The notes under the pieces were generated by a model. It was not told the origin of the DNA. It was given only the letters and a program-made list of their open reading frames with translations, and did not search any database. The translations under genes were made by a program, and so were the position numbers. From Ramlibacter sp. PS4R-6 (lineage in GTDB: Bacteria; Pseudomonadota; Gammaproteobacteria; Burkholderiales; Burkholderiaceae_C): a DNA stretch of 64,000 bases. The stretch covers positions 434,001-498,000 of the forward strand of contig NZ_JBBHKA010000001.1 of the NCBI RefSeq assembly GCF_037572775.1. Direction: 5' to 3'. Positions 17,381 to 25,882 of the stretch are shown here, in pieces (within the stretch, counting starts at the first letter, position 1; each line of letters opens with the position of its first letter).

Positions 17381-18403
17381 ATGAGCCTTCCTTCCTGCTT
17401 CGAAGACGTCGCTCGGCTCGAGGACGTGATGAGCACGCCCTCCCCGGGCCTTGTCGCGGACCTGCAGAGGGTTGCCGGCGACCTGATGGTGCTGGGCGTC
17501 GGCGGCAAGATGGGGCCGACGCTCGCGCGCATGGCCAGGCGTGCGGCCCCGGGCAAGCGCGTGATCGGCGTGGCACGCTTCAGCGAACCGGGCTTGCGCG
17601 AGCAGCTGCAGGCGCACGGCGTCGAGTGCATCGCCGCCGACCTGCTCTCGCGCGAGGCCCTCGCGCGACTGCCCGACGTGCCCAACATCGTCTACATGGC
17701 GGGCCGCAAGTTCGGCTCCACCGGCAGCGAGTGGCTGACATGGGCGATGAACGCGCACGTGCCGGCGCTGGTCGCGGAGCGCTTCCCGCGCTCGCGCATC
17801 GTCGCTTTCTCCACGGCCTGCGTGTACCCCTTCGTGGGCGTCGACACGCAAGGCGCGAAGGAGGACGTGCCGCCTACCGCGCCGCCCGGCGAGTACGCGA
17901 ACTCCTGCGTCGCGCGCGAGCGCATGTTCGAGCACTTCTCGCATGCCTACGACACGCCCGGCCGCCTGATCCGCCTGTCGTACGCCATCGACATGCGCTA
18001 CGGCGTGCTGCACGACGTCGCGCGAAAGGTGATCGCGCGCGAGCCGATCGACCTAGCCATGGGCTACGCCAACGTGATCTGGCAGGGCGAGGCCAACGAC
18101 TGGACGCTGCGGTCGCTGGCGCACTGCACCGCGCCGACGTCGCCGCTGAACCTCAGCGGGCCGAAGATCCGCATCCGCGACGTCGCCGTCGCGCTGGGGC
18201 AAAGGCTGGGCATCGCGCCCGTCCTCACCGGAGCCGAGGCGCCGACGGCCTGGCTGATCGATTCGAGCGAGGCGTACCGCCTGTTCGGCCCGCCGCAGGT
18301 CACGCTGGACACGATGCTCGACTGGACCGCCGACTGGGTGCAGCGCGGTGGCAAGAGCCTGGGCAAGCCCACGCACTACGAAGCGCGCGACGGGAAGTAC
18401 TGA
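17381..18403 (+). CDS. NAD-dependent epimerase/dehydratase family (extended SDR) protein
   Basis: From MSLPSCF at 17381, 340 residues. The Rossmann glycine motif is atypical, MVLGVGGKMGP, and a YMAGRKFG segment follows where SDR enzymes carry the NNAG-like strand. The substrate-site tyrosine is in GEYANSCVARERMFE, but the lysine four residues later (YxxxK) is replaced by Cys, so the usual catalytic pair is incomplete. It is the first gene of the catabolic locus, 2 nt before the DHDPS-family gene, with an operator-like dyad just upstream. A role in oxidising or epimerising a sugar-derived substrate is inferred from context. Confidence 0.82.
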   Translation: MSLPSCFEDVARLEDVMSTPSPGLVADLQRVAGDLMVLGVGGKMGPTLARMARRAAPGKRVIGVARFSEPGLREQLQAHGVECIAADLLSREALARLPDVPNIVYMAGRKFGSTGSEWLTWAMNAHVPALVAERFPRSRIVAFSTACVYPFVGVDTQGAKEDVPPTAPPGEYANSCVARERMFEHFSHAYDTPGRLIRLSYAIDMRYGVLHDVARKVIAREPIDLAMGYANVIWQGEANDWTLRSLAHCTAPTSPLNLSGPKIRIRDVAVALGQRLGIAPVLTGAEAPTAWLIDSSEAYRLFGPPQVTLDTMLDWTADWVQRGGKSLGKPTHYEARDGKY

Positions 18404-18404
18404 G

Positions 18405-19472
18405 ATGCACTGGCAAGACATTCCCGAAGACAGCCTGGCGGTGCTCCGCCGCGGTTCGGTCATTCCCGCGCACCTGCTCGCGCTGGATGGCGAACGCAAG
18501 CTCGACACGCGCCGCCAGCGCGCGATGACGCGCTACTACCTCGACGCCGGCGCCGGCGGCGTGGCGGTCGGCGTGCATTCCACGCAGTTCGCGATCCGCG
18601 ACGTCGGCCTGTACCAGCCGGTGCTGGAGCTCGCCATGCAAACGGCGCGCGAGTGGACGCCCATCGGCGGCAAGCGCCCGCTCTTCATGGTCGCCGGCCT
18701 CGCAGGCAAGACCGCGCAGGCGGTGCGCGAAGCATCCTTGGCGCAAGGCCTGGGCTACCACGCGGGCCTGCTCAGCCTCGCGGCGATGAAGGGCGCGAGC
18801 GAGGACGAACTCGTCGCGCATTGCCGCGCCGTGGCGGACGTGATGCCGGTGGTCGGCTTCTACCTGCAGCCCGCCGTCGGCGGCATCCACCTGCCCGCTT
18901 CGTTCTGGCGGCGCTTCGCCGCGATCGACAACGTCGTCGCGATCAAGATGGCGCCGTTCAACCGCTACCGCACGCTCGACGTGATCCGCGGCGTCGTCCA
19001 GGCGCGCGCTGAGGACCGCGTGACGCTCTACACCGGCAACGACGACCACATCGTGCTGGACCTCGCCGTGCCCTTCACCTTCATGCGCGAAGGCCGGCCG
19101 GTCACGGTGCGCATCCGCGGCGGCCTGCTCGGCCACTGGAGCGTGTGGACGAAGCGCGCCGTCGACCTGCTGGAGCGCATCCACCGCGAGGTCGCGGCCG
19201 GGCCGCTGTCGCCGGAGATGCTCGCGCTGGACGCGCAGGTCACCGACTGCAATGCCGCGCTGTTCGACGTGGCGCACGACTTCCACGGCTGCATCGCCGG
19301 CTGCCACGAGGTGCTGCGGCGCCAGGGCCTGCTGCAGGGCACCTGGTGCCTGGACCCGCTGGAGGGCCTGAGCGAGGGCCAGGCGGCGGAACTCAGCCGC
19401 GTGCAGCGCGACTACCCGCACCTGGTGGACGACGACTTCGTGGCGGCCCACCGCGAGCGGTGGCTCGCCTAG
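18405..19472 (+). CDS. Dihydrodipicolinate synthase/N-acetylneuraminate lyase family protein
   Basis: A 355-residue TIM-barrel class I aldolase/dehydratase, about 60 residues longer than DapA. The Schiff-base lysine is K181 in VVAIKMAPFNRYRT, and Y153 in GFYLQPAVGG is the expected acid/base tyrosine. Relatives include 2-keto-3-deoxy-sugar-acid aldolases and dehydratases. DHCNAALFD and HGCIAGCHEVL near the C-terminus belong to an extra helical tail. The start follows the SDR stop by one base. Its place before a carboxylate transporter and an enolase-superfamily gene suggests it cleaves or dehydrates a keto-sugar acid; lysine synthesis is unlikely. Confidence 0.85.
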   Translation: MHWQDIPEDSLAVLRRGSVIPAHLLALDGERKLDTRRQRAMTRYYLDAGAGGVAVGVHSTQFAIRDVGLYQPVLELAMQTAREWTPIGGKRPLFMVAGLAGKTAQAVREASLAQGLGYHAGLLSLAAMKGASEDELVAHCRAVADVMPVVGFYLQPAVGGIHLPASFWRRFAAIDNVVAIKMAPFNRYRTLDVIRGVVQARAEDRVTLYTGNDDHIVLDLAVPFTFMREGRPVTVRIRGGLLGHWSVWTKRAVDLLERIHREVAAGPLSPEMLALDAQVTDCNAALFDVAHDFHGCIAGCHEVLRRQGLLQGTWCLDPLEGLSEGQAAELSRVQRDYPHLVDDDFVAAHRERWLA

Positions 19473-19483
19473 TGTTCCCCGCG

Positions 19484-19513
19484 TTGACAACCGGCGCGGC
19501 CAGCCCGTAAAGT
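19484..19513 (+). promoter_or_regulatory. Sigma70-type promoter for the Bug-TctBA unit
   Basis: TTGACA at 19484-19489 and TAAAGT at 19508-19513 are separated by 18 bp. The predicted start of transcription (about 19520) falls at the edge of the operator-like dyad 19521-19538, so a bound repressor would block initiation. It lies just after the DHDPS-family stop codon. Confidence 0.6.
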
Positions 19514-19520
19514 GACGCAA

Positions 19521-19538
19521 TTAACCGTTTGGTGAATT
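19521..19538. promoter_or_regulatory. Operator-like dyad, copy 2, upstream of the Bug receptor
   Basis: TTAACCGTTTGGTGAATT is an inverted repeat (TTAACC-n4-GGTGAA) whose reverse complement matches the dyad at 17335-17352 in 16 of 18 bases. It sits between the predicted transcription start and the CAGGAG ribosome site of the receptor gene. Confidence 0.65.
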
Positions 19539-19552
19539 AAACAGGAGACAAC

Positions 19553-20560
19553 ATGCGCAAGCGCCAATTCATCCAGGTATTCGGTGCGGCCGTCGCCGCG
19601 TTCGCCCTCGCCACGCCGGCCATGGCGCAGTGGAAGCCCACGCGCCCCATCAACCTGATCGTGCCGTGGGCTGCCGGCGGTTCCACCGACCAGGTCACGC
19701 GCGTGGCCGCGGCCGAGATGGAAAAGCAGCTCGGCCAGACCATCGTGATCGTCAACCAGCCCGGTGCTTCCGGCGCCATCGGCACCAAGAGCGCGATGGA
19801 TGCTCCGAAGGACGGCTACACCTGGACCGCGGGCGCCGCGCAGGACCTGGGCGCGTACCAATCGCTCGGCTCGGTCGCCACCGACATCAAGGACTGGCAC
19901 CTGTTCCTGTCGGTCGCCAACATCCAGGTGATCGGCGTGAACCCCACGCGGCCGTGGCAGAACGCCAAGCAGTTCATCGACGACCTGAAAGCCAGGCCTG
20001 GCCAGATCAGCGTCGCCACCGCGGGCGTCACGTCCGCCGGCCACAACGCGATGGACTTCATCGTCAAGGCCACCGGCGCGAAGTACAAGGAAGTCTCGTA
20101 CGACGGCGGCAACCCCGCGGTCGTGGCGACCGTGGCCGGCGAAGCCGATGCGACGACGCAGCTGGCCGTCGAGCAGGCCGACATGATCCGCGGCAAGCGC
20201 CTGCGCCCGCTGGCCACCGTGAGCGACAAGGCCGTCGAGCTCGAAGGTTACGGCCGCATCCCGCCGCTTTCCGAAACGATCCCCGGTTTCACGGCGCCCG
20301 CCAACTACTTCGGCATCTTCATCCCGAAGGGCGTGCCCGACGACGTGGTGAAGACCGTCGAGAAGATCTGGACCGACACCATCGCGAAGAGCGAAGCGCT
20401 CAAGAAGTATGCGCAAAGCCGCGGTGCGCTCTTCAACCCGACGTCGGGTGACGCCGCGCAGAAGGCAGTATTCCCGGCGGTCCAGGCGAACGCGTGGAAC
20501 CTGCACGCCGCGGGCAAGACCAAGGTGGCGCCGGACACCGTCGGCATCCCGAAGCCGTGA
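19553..20560 (+). CDS. Bug/TctC-family receptor of a tripartite tricarboxylate transporter
   Basis: A 335-residue periplasmic receptor with signal peptide cleavage at AMA-QWK and a CAGGAG ribosome site. Family marks are RPINLIVPWAAGGSTDQVTR, NQPGASGAIGTKSAM and GPxW-like loops; the mature protein should bind a carboxylate with a water-bridged loop pair. Unlike most Bug genes it sits directly before TctB and TctA, so it is probably the dedicated receptor of this carrier. The stop codon overlaps the GTG start of TctB (GTGA). The VSYDGGNPAVVATVAGEADA segment, where Bug proteins usually read PYKGxxPAxxDLLGGxvD, is somewhat divergent. Confidence 0.9.
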   Translation: MRKRQFIQVFGAAVAAFALATPAMAQWKPTRPINLIVPWAAGGSTDQVTRVAAAEMEKQLGQTIVIVNQPGASGAIGTKSAMDAPKDGYTWTAGAAQDLGAYQSLGSVATDIKDWHLFLSVANIQVIGVNPTRPWQNAKQFIDDLKARPGQISVATAGVTSAGHNAMDFIVKATGAKYKEVSYDGGNPAVVATVAGEADATTQLAVEQADMIRGKRLRPLATVSDKAVELEGYGRIPPLSETIPGFTAPANYFGIFIPKGVPDDVVKTVEKIWTDTIAKSEALKKYAQSRGALFNPTSGDAAQKAVFPAVQANAWNLHAAGKTKVAPDTVGIPKP

Positions 20561-21111
20561 TCACCGAGCCGCAAGCCGAAAACCCCGGCTCCGACGAAGA
20601 AGAGGACATCACCCCGCGCTCCGACTTCTGGCAAGGAGTCGGCTGGGTGGTGTTCGGCCTTGCGGTGCTCGTGGGGTCCATCACCATGGACCGCCTCGAA
20701 GCGCAGAACATCAACCCGTACACCATTCCGGGCCTGCTGCCGGGCTTCCTCGGCATCGCGATGATGCTGGTGGGCGGTGTGGTCGCCATCCGGAGCTGGC
20801 GGCGCGGCGCGTTCGAACATCCGCGCGAACCGTTCACGGCCCACCAGTGGGAGGTGCGCAAGCGCGTGTGGTCCGTCGTCGTGCTGGTGACGGTGTACTC
20901 CGTGGTGCTCGTCGGCCATGGGTTGCCGTTCTGGCTGGCCTCGGCGATCTTCATCACGGGCAGCATCCTCATCCTGCAGCGCATGAGCCGCGACCCTGAA
21001 GAGCGCCGCCTGACGCCAAAGCTGTGGGCCAAGGCCGTCGTCATCGGCGTGCTCGCATCCGTCATCACGCAAGTGGTGTTCCAGGACCTGTTCCTGGTGC
21101 GCCTGCCCTAA
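20557..21111 (+). CDS. TctB family small membrane subunit
   Basis: A 184-residue protein starting at the GTG at 20557, which overlaps the receptor stop as GTGA; the frame extends 21 codons further upstream but only as a shadow of the receptor gene. Four hydrophobic segments are visible (WVVFGLAVLVG, IPGLLPGFLGIAMMLVGGVVAI, RVWSVVVLVTVYSVVLVG with WLASAIFITGSILIL, and AVVIGVLASVITQVVF). This is the poorly conserved small integral membrane component of tripartite tricarboxylate transporters. It has an acidic N-terminal tail (GSDEEEDITP) in the cytoplasm. Confidence 0.85.
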   Translation: MITEPQAENPGSDEEEDITPRSDFWQGVGWVVFGLAVLVGSITMDRLEAQNINPYTIPGLLPGFLGIAMMLVGGVVAIRSWRRGAFEHPREPFTAHQWEVRKRVWSVVVLVTVYSVVLVGHGLPFWLASAIFITGSILILQRMSRDPEERRLTPKLWAKAVVIGVLASVITQVVFQDLFLVRLP

Positions 21112-21128
21112 CCCCGGTTTCCACAGCC

Positions 21129-22667
21129 ATGTTCTCGGGACTCGCCGACCTCGGCAACGCGTACCTCAGCTTCATGAACCCGATGACGCTGCTCTACGGG
21201 CTGGGCGGCGCATTCGTCGGCATCGTGATGGGCATCCTGCCCGGCTTGTCCGCAACGCTGGCGATCGCGCTGCTGACCACGCTCACGATCAAGCTCGAAG
21301 CGAACCAGGCCATCCTGGTCCTCGTGTGTTCGTACGTCGGGGCGCTGTACGGCGGCTCGCGCACGGCGATCCTGCTGAACATCCCCGGCACGGCGGCCAA
21401 TGCGGCGTCGTGCGCCGACGGTTACGCGCTTGCCAAGCAAGGCCAGGCGGGCCGCGCGATCGGCATCGCGACGTCGGGCGCGTTCGTGTCCACGCTGATC
21501 GGCGTGGTCTGCCTCGCGCTGTTCACGCCACTGCTGGCGGAGGTCGCGCTGTCGTTCGGCGCGTTCGAATTCTTCTGGCTGTCGCTCTTCGGCGTGACGA
21601 TGTCCGGCTCGATCGTCGGTGGCGACGCGCTCAAGGGCTGGCTGATGGGCCTGCTCGGCCTCTTCCTCGCGCAGGTCGGGCAGGAGAGCCTGTACGCATA
21701 CAACCGGTTCACGTTCGGCTGGGACGAACTTGCCGGCGGCATCGCGCTGATACCCGCGCTTGTCGGCGCGTTCGGGCTCGCGGAAGTGTTGTCGACGCTC
21801 GCGGATCCCATCGAGCGCCGGATCGCAGACCTGAAGGATTCGGTCCTGCCGCGCTGGGCCGAGATCATCCAGTACAAGTGGACGGTGCTGCGCTCGGGGA
21901 TCATCGGCGTGGGCACGGGCTTGCTGCCCGGTGTGGGCGAAGACGCGGGCGCGTGGATGTCGTACGCAGCCGCCAAGGCCCTGAGCGACGAGCCCGAGAA
22001 ATTCGGCAAGGGTTCCATCGACGGCCTGATGGCGGCTGAGACGGGCGACATGTCGTCGATCCCGGGCCACATCATTCCGTGCCTGGCGCTCGGCATCCCG
22101 GGCTCCGCGCCTTCCGCCGTGCTGATGGCCGCGATGATCATCCACGGCGTGCAGCCGGGGCCCATGCTCATGATCACGCACCCGCACTTCATCTACCACA
22201 TGGTGGCGATGACGACGCTGGCCACGTTCACCATCCTTCTCTTCGGCCTGTTCGGCGTGCGCCCGCTGCTGCACGTGCTGAAGGTGCGGCGCAACATCCT
22301 GATGCCCATCGTGTACCTGCTGTGCCTGGTCGGCGCGTTCGCCACCGCATCGCGCCTGTTCGACGTGTACATCATGATGGCCATCGGCGTCGGCGCGTTC
22401 TTCCTGCGCCGGCGCGGCTATGAGATGGCACCGCTGGTGCTGGGCCTCGTGCTCGGCCCGCTGCTGGACAAGAGCCTGCGCCGCGGCCTCGTGCTGTCGG
22501 ACGGCAGCATCGCGCCGTTCTTCACGCGGCCGATCGCGCTGGCGTTCGCCATCGTGACGATCTTCACCATCCTGCTGTATGTGCCGCCGTTCAAGCGAGC
22601 CGTCGTGCGGGCGAAGGACGCCACGCTGGGCGGGATCAAATCCCTCTTCGTGCGCCGAGCGGGCTGA
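21129..22667 (+). CDS. TctA family large membrane subunit
   Basis: A 512-residue, about 12-helix permease. Family motifs are GIVMGILPGLSATLAIALL near the N-terminus, YGGSRTAILLNIPGTAANAASC, and VGTGLLPGVGEDAGAWMSYAAAK in the second half; the two GxxxGxLPG-type repeats mark the inverted-repeat carrier core. It is the ion-coupled translocation subunit that accepts substrate from the Bug receptor. ATG at 21129 is 17 bp after the TctB stop. Its stop overlaps the next start (TGATG). Confidence 0.93.
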   Translation: MFSGLADLGNAYLSFMNPMTLLYGLGGAFVGIVMGILPGLSATLAIALLTTLTIKLEANQAILVLVCSYVGALYGGSRTAILLNIPGTAANAASCADGYALAKQGQAGRAIGIATSGAFVSTLIGVVCLALFTPLLAEVALSFGAFEFFWLSLFGVTMSGSIVGGDALKGWLMGLLGLFLAQVGQESLYAYNRFTFGWDELAGGIALIPALVGAFGLAEVLSTLADPIERRIADLKDSVLPRWAEIIQYKWTVLRSGIIGVGTGLLPGVGEDAGAWMSYAAAKALSDEPEKFGKGSIDGLMAAETGDMSSIPGHIIPCLALGIPGSAPSAVLMAAMIIHGVQPGPMLMITHPHFIYHMVAMTTLATFTILLFGLFGVRPLLHVLKVRRNILMPIVYLLCLVGAFATASRLFDVYIMMAIGVGAFFLRRRGYEMAPLVLGLVLGPLLDKSLRRGLVLSDGSIAPFFTRPIALAFAIVTIFTILLYVPPFKRAVVRAKDATLGGIKSLFVRRAG

Positions 22668-23497
22668 TGCGTTTCGCGCTTTGCAACGAAGTCCTCGCGC
22701 CGCTCGGCTTTGCGGAGCAATGCGCCGCAGCGGCCAAACTCGGGTATGACGGGCTCGAGGTTGCGCCGTTCACCCTCGCGGAAGATCCGACGACCATCAC
22801 CGATGGACAGGCCGAACAGTTCCGTCGCATGGCGGATGACGCGGGCCTGGCGATCTGCGGGCTGCACTGGCTGCTGGTCGCGCCGGCGGGATTGTCGATC
22901 GTCAGCGAGGACGCCGCGCTGCGGGCGCGCACGGTTGGCGTGATGAAGCGGCTCGCGGAATTGTGCGCGGCGCTTGGCGGCAGCTACCTCGTTCACGGCT
23001 CTCCCAAGCAGCGCTCCGTTCCCCAAGGCTCGACGAAGGAAGCGGCGCTTGCGCGTGCGACGGACTGTTTCGCGCAGATTGCGCCGGTTGCGGCGTCGCT
23101 GGGGCTGGTGTATTGCGTGGAGCCCCTGTCGACTCGCGAGACCGACCTCGTCAACTCGGTGGCGGAAGCGGTACGCATCGTCGACCACGTGAATTCGCCG
23201 GGTCTGCGGACGATGATCGATTGCAGCGCCGCCGGCCAGGTGGAGATGGATTCCGTTGCCGACCTGATCCGTCGCTGGATACCGTCGGGTCACGTCGCGC
23301 ACGTGCAGGCGAACGATCCCAACCGGCGCGCGCCGGGCCAGGGCGAGATGGACTTCGAGCCGATCCTGCGTGCGTTGCGCGACGTGGATTACCGGGGCAT
23401 CGTCGCGGTCGAGCCTTTCGATTACGTGCCCGACGGCCCGGGCTGCGCCGCCTTTGCGATCGACTACCTGCTCGGCATCGAACGGTCACTGGCATGA
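22667..23497 (+). CDS. Sugar phosphate isomerase/epimerase (AP endonuclease family 2 TIM barrel)
   Basis: A 276-residue TIM-barrel protein. The metal ligands of the hydroxypyruvate isomerase/tagatose epimerase group are visible: E in YCVEPLSTRE, D in TMIDCSAAG, H in HVAHVQANDPNRR and E in VAVEPFDYVP. It should isomerise or epimerise a keto sugar or keto acid in the cytoplasm. Translationally coupled at both ends: TGATG with TctA and ATGA with the enolase-superfamily gene. The local wording HVQANDPNRRAPGQGEMDF is typical of the family's substrate loop. Confidence 0.87.
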   Translation: MRFALCNEVLAPLGFAEQCAAAAKLGYDGLEVAPFTLAEDPTTITDGQAEQFRRMADDAGLAICGLHWLLVAPAGLSIVSEDAALRARTVGVMKRLAELCAALGGSYLVHGSPKQRSVPQGSTKEAALARATDCFAQIAPVAASLGLVYCVEPLSTRETDLVNSVAEAVRIVDHVNSPGLRTMIDCSAAGQVEMDSVADLIRRWIPSGHVAHVQANDPNRRAPGQGEMDFEPILRALRDVDYRGIVAVEPFDYVPDGPGCAAFAIDYLLGIERSLA

Positions 23498-24879
23498 AGC
23501 TGCGCATCCGCGAGATCGAGCTGTACGAGCGGCCGGTGCACCTGCGCCTGCCTTTCCGCTTCGGCGTGGTGACGCTGCGCGACTGCCCGCAGGCCTTCGT
23601 GCGCGCCCGCATCGAGACCGAAGGCGGCGCAAGCGGCTGGGGCGCGGCCGCCGAGATGATGGCGCCCAAGTGGTTCGACAAGAACCTGCAGCTGACCAAC
23701 GAGCAGAACTTCGAGCAGCTGCGCGGCACGCTGCGCCTCGCGCGCGACGCCTACCTGTCGGATGCGGGCGCCGCGACGGCCTTTGGCCATTTCGCGCGCC
23801 ATCACGACGCGCAGATGGCCGCCGGCGCGGCGCAGGGCTACAACCCGCTGCTGGCGGCCTACGGCCCCGCGCTCATCGACCGCGCGGTGCTCGACGCACT
23901 GTGCCGCCTGCAGGGCGTGTCGTTCTACGAAGCGATGCGGGCCAACCTCCCGGGCATCGGCGGCGAGCGGCGCGAGTTCGCCGGCTTCGACTTCGGTGCG
24001 TTCCTGTCGTCGCTGCGGCCCGCGGCCACCATCGAGGCCCGCCACACGGTCGGCATGGTCGACGCGATCACCGCGGCCGACCTCACGGAGCGCGTGAACG
24101 ACGGCCTTCCCGAAACACTGGAAGAAGTGATCGCCGCGTGGGGCCACCGCTACTTCAAGTTGAAGGTCGGCGGCAACCTGCAGGCCGACGTGGCACGTCT
24201 CGAAGCCATCGCGCAAGTACTCGACCGCGCTCGCGAGCCCTACTTCGCGTCGCTCGACGGCAACGAGCAGTACGCCGACGCCCAGGGCGTCGCGCAGCTG
24301 GTCGACGCCATCCGCACGCACCCCTCGCTCGCACGCCTGTGGCAATCCATCCTCTTCATCGAGCAGCCGATCGCGCGCAAGGTGGCGCTGGACGTCGACC
24401 TGCGCGATGCGAAGCTGGGCAAGCCGGTGATCGTCGACGAGAGCGATGGCGAGCTCGACACCTTCGTGCAGGCACGCGAGCGCGGCTATGCGGGCGTGTC
24501 GTCCAAGACCTGCAAGGGCTTCTACAAGTCGGTGCTCAACGCCGCGCGCTGCCGGCAATGGGGCCCGGGTTACTTCCTGTCGGCCGAGGACCTCACGACG
24601 CAGGCCGGCCTGTCGGTGCAGCAGGACCTGGCGCTGGTGAACCTGCTGGGCGTCACGCACGTCGAGCGCAACGGCCACTACTACGTGAACGGCCTGGCCG
24701 CGCAATCGCGCGAGGAGCAGCAGGTCTTCCTCGATGCGCATCCCGACGTGTACGAGCGCACCCACGGCGCCGTGCGCCTGAAGATCGACGGCGGGAAGAT
24801 CGCGCTGGGCTCGCTTGCCGGCCCCGGCTTCGCCAGCGGCGCGATGCCCGGTTTCAGCGCGATGACGCGCTTAGCTTGA
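23494..24879 (+). CDS. Enolase-superfamily enzyme (mandelate racemase/muconate lactonizing branch)
   Basis: A 461-residue protein. The barrel carries K222-x-K224 (YFKLKVGG), metal ligands D255 (SLDGNEQY), E290 (FIEQPI) and D315 (VIVDESDG), so the magnesium site is complete. It is about 90 residues longer than typical MLE-branch dehydratases; the extra length lies in the capping region (about 55-120 and 150-185). Sugar-acid dehydratase or cycloisomerase activity is plausible given the neighbouring DHDPS-family lyase and carboxylate transporter; the substrate is unknown. The start overlaps the isomerase stop as ATGA, and the 3' end overlaps the convergent asparaginase gene by 26 bp. Confidence 0.88.
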   Translation: MKLRIREIELYERPVHLRLPFRFGVVTLRDCPQAFVRARIETEGGASGWGAAAEMMAPKWFDKNLQLTNEQNFEQLRGTLRLARDAYLSDAGAATAFGHFARHHDAQMAAGAAQGYNPLLAAYGPALIDRAVLDALCRLQGVSFYEAMRANLPGIGGERREFAGFDFGAFLSSLRPAATIEARHTVGMVDAITAADLTERVNDGLPETLEEVIAAWGHRYFKLKVGGNLQADVARLEAIAQVLDRAREPYFASLDGNEQYADAQGVAQLVDAIRTHPSLARLWQSILFIEQPIARKVALDVDLRDAKLGKPVIVDESDGELDTFVQARERGYAGVSSKTCKGFYKSVLNAARCRQWGPGYFLSAEDLTTQAGLSVQQDLALVNLLGVTHVERNGHYYVNGLAAQSREEQQVFLDAHPDVYERTHGAVRLKIDGGKIALGSLAGPGFASGAMPGFSAMTRLA

Positions 24880-25864
24880 ACACCGCGCGGCGCGCACCGA
24901 CGACGTCGCCGCGGATGCTCGGGATGTCTTCGCCGCGCCACGGGCGCAGCGCCTCGCGCTGGGCGTCGTCGAGCCAGCCAAGCTGCGCCAGCACTTCCAC
25001 CGTCGCGGCGTAGAGCGCCGGCTTGTTGCCGTCGGAAACCTTGATGGCGAAGGCTTCGCCGCGGCTGGCGCTCGCGAACACCTGCACGCCCTCGGCGCCG
25101 ACCTTGGTGACCCAGTCGCCGCGGCCCGCCTGCATGAAGGCCAGGTCGTTGCGGCCGGTGCCGGAGACCAGGTGCGGATGTGCCGTCATCGCCGCCGCCA
25201 GCTGCGCGAAGCTCGCGCCGAACTCGCCGTCGCGCTCGCCGCTGGCCAGCCGGGCGTAGGAGCGCGCCAGCGCCGTCAGCGGCATCGCGTAGTTGGGCGC
25301 CGAGCAGCCGTCGATGCCCATCTTCATCTGCGATGCGTCCAGCCCCGCGGCGCGCGCAACGTGCGCGCGCACGGATTGCTGCAGCGGGTGCGCCGGCTCG
25401 AGGTAGGTGGCCACGTCCCAGCCGCTGTGGACACAGTGCGCGAGGAAGCCCGAATGCTTGCCGCTGCAGTTGTGCATGCGCTCGTCGATGTGCGCGGGCG
25501 CCGGGCCGACGCCCTGCTCGACGTAGTACGGCACGTGGCAGCCGCACCGCAGGCGCTTGTACGTCAGGCCCGCCTTGTCCAGCATGGCCTGCGCCGTTTC
25601 CACGTGCACCGGCTCGCCGTTGTGGCTGGCGCACATCAGCGCGAGCTCCGGCGGGGTGAAGCGCAACGCCTGTGCGCCGCCCGACTCCATGAAAGACAGC
25701 GCCTGCATCGCCTTGAGCGTGGAGCGCGTGAAGGTCAGCCACTGCGCGTCGCCGGCCGACGCCAGCACGCGGCCGCGCGTGTCGCACACGGCGACGGCGC
25801 CGAAGTGAACGTTCTCGCGCGTGCCGCCGCGCATGGTCTCGATGAGGGGAACGAGGGAAGTCAC
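24854..25864 (-). CDS. L-asparaginase II family (Rhizobium AnsA-type) protein
   Basis: A 336-residue protein of the asparaginase II family, unrelated to the bacterial type I/II amyloid-like enzymes. Family segments are THFGAVAV-like RENVHFGAVAVCD, FTRSTLKAMQAL (Ser and Lys of the S-x-x-K catalytic set), CASHNGEPVH, CGCHVPYY, NCSGKHSGFLAHC, GIDGCSAPNYAMPL and SGTGRNDLAFM. The Cys/His cluster C-x-C...C is the zinc-binding site described for this family. It should hydrolyse asparagine to aspartate in the cytoplasm. It converges on the enolase-superfamily gene with a 26 bp overlap. Confidence 0.9.
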   Translation of the reverse strand: MTSLVPLIETMRGGTRENVHFGAVAVCDTRGRVLASAGDAQWLTFTRSTLKAMQALSFMESGGAQALRFTPPELALMCASHNGEPVHVETAQAMLDKAGLTYKRLRCGCHVPYYVEQGVGPAPAHIDERMHNCSGKHSGFLAHCVHSGWDVATYLEPAHPLQQSVRAHVARAAGLDASQMKMGIDGCSAPNYAMPLTALARSYARLASGERDGEFGASFAQLAAAMTAHPHLVSGTGRNDLAFMQAGRGDWVTKVGAEGVQVFASASRGEAFAIKVSDGNKPALYAATVEVLAQLGWLDDAQREALRPWRGEDIPSIRGDVVGARRAVFKLSASSR

Positions 25865-25882
25865 GCGGCCATTATGGCCAGC

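Noticed and set aside
22963..23493. A plus-strand extension of the enolase-superfamily frame back to 22963.
   Set aside because: It runs inside the isomerase gene in another frame; the ATGA overlap at 23494 is the natural start.
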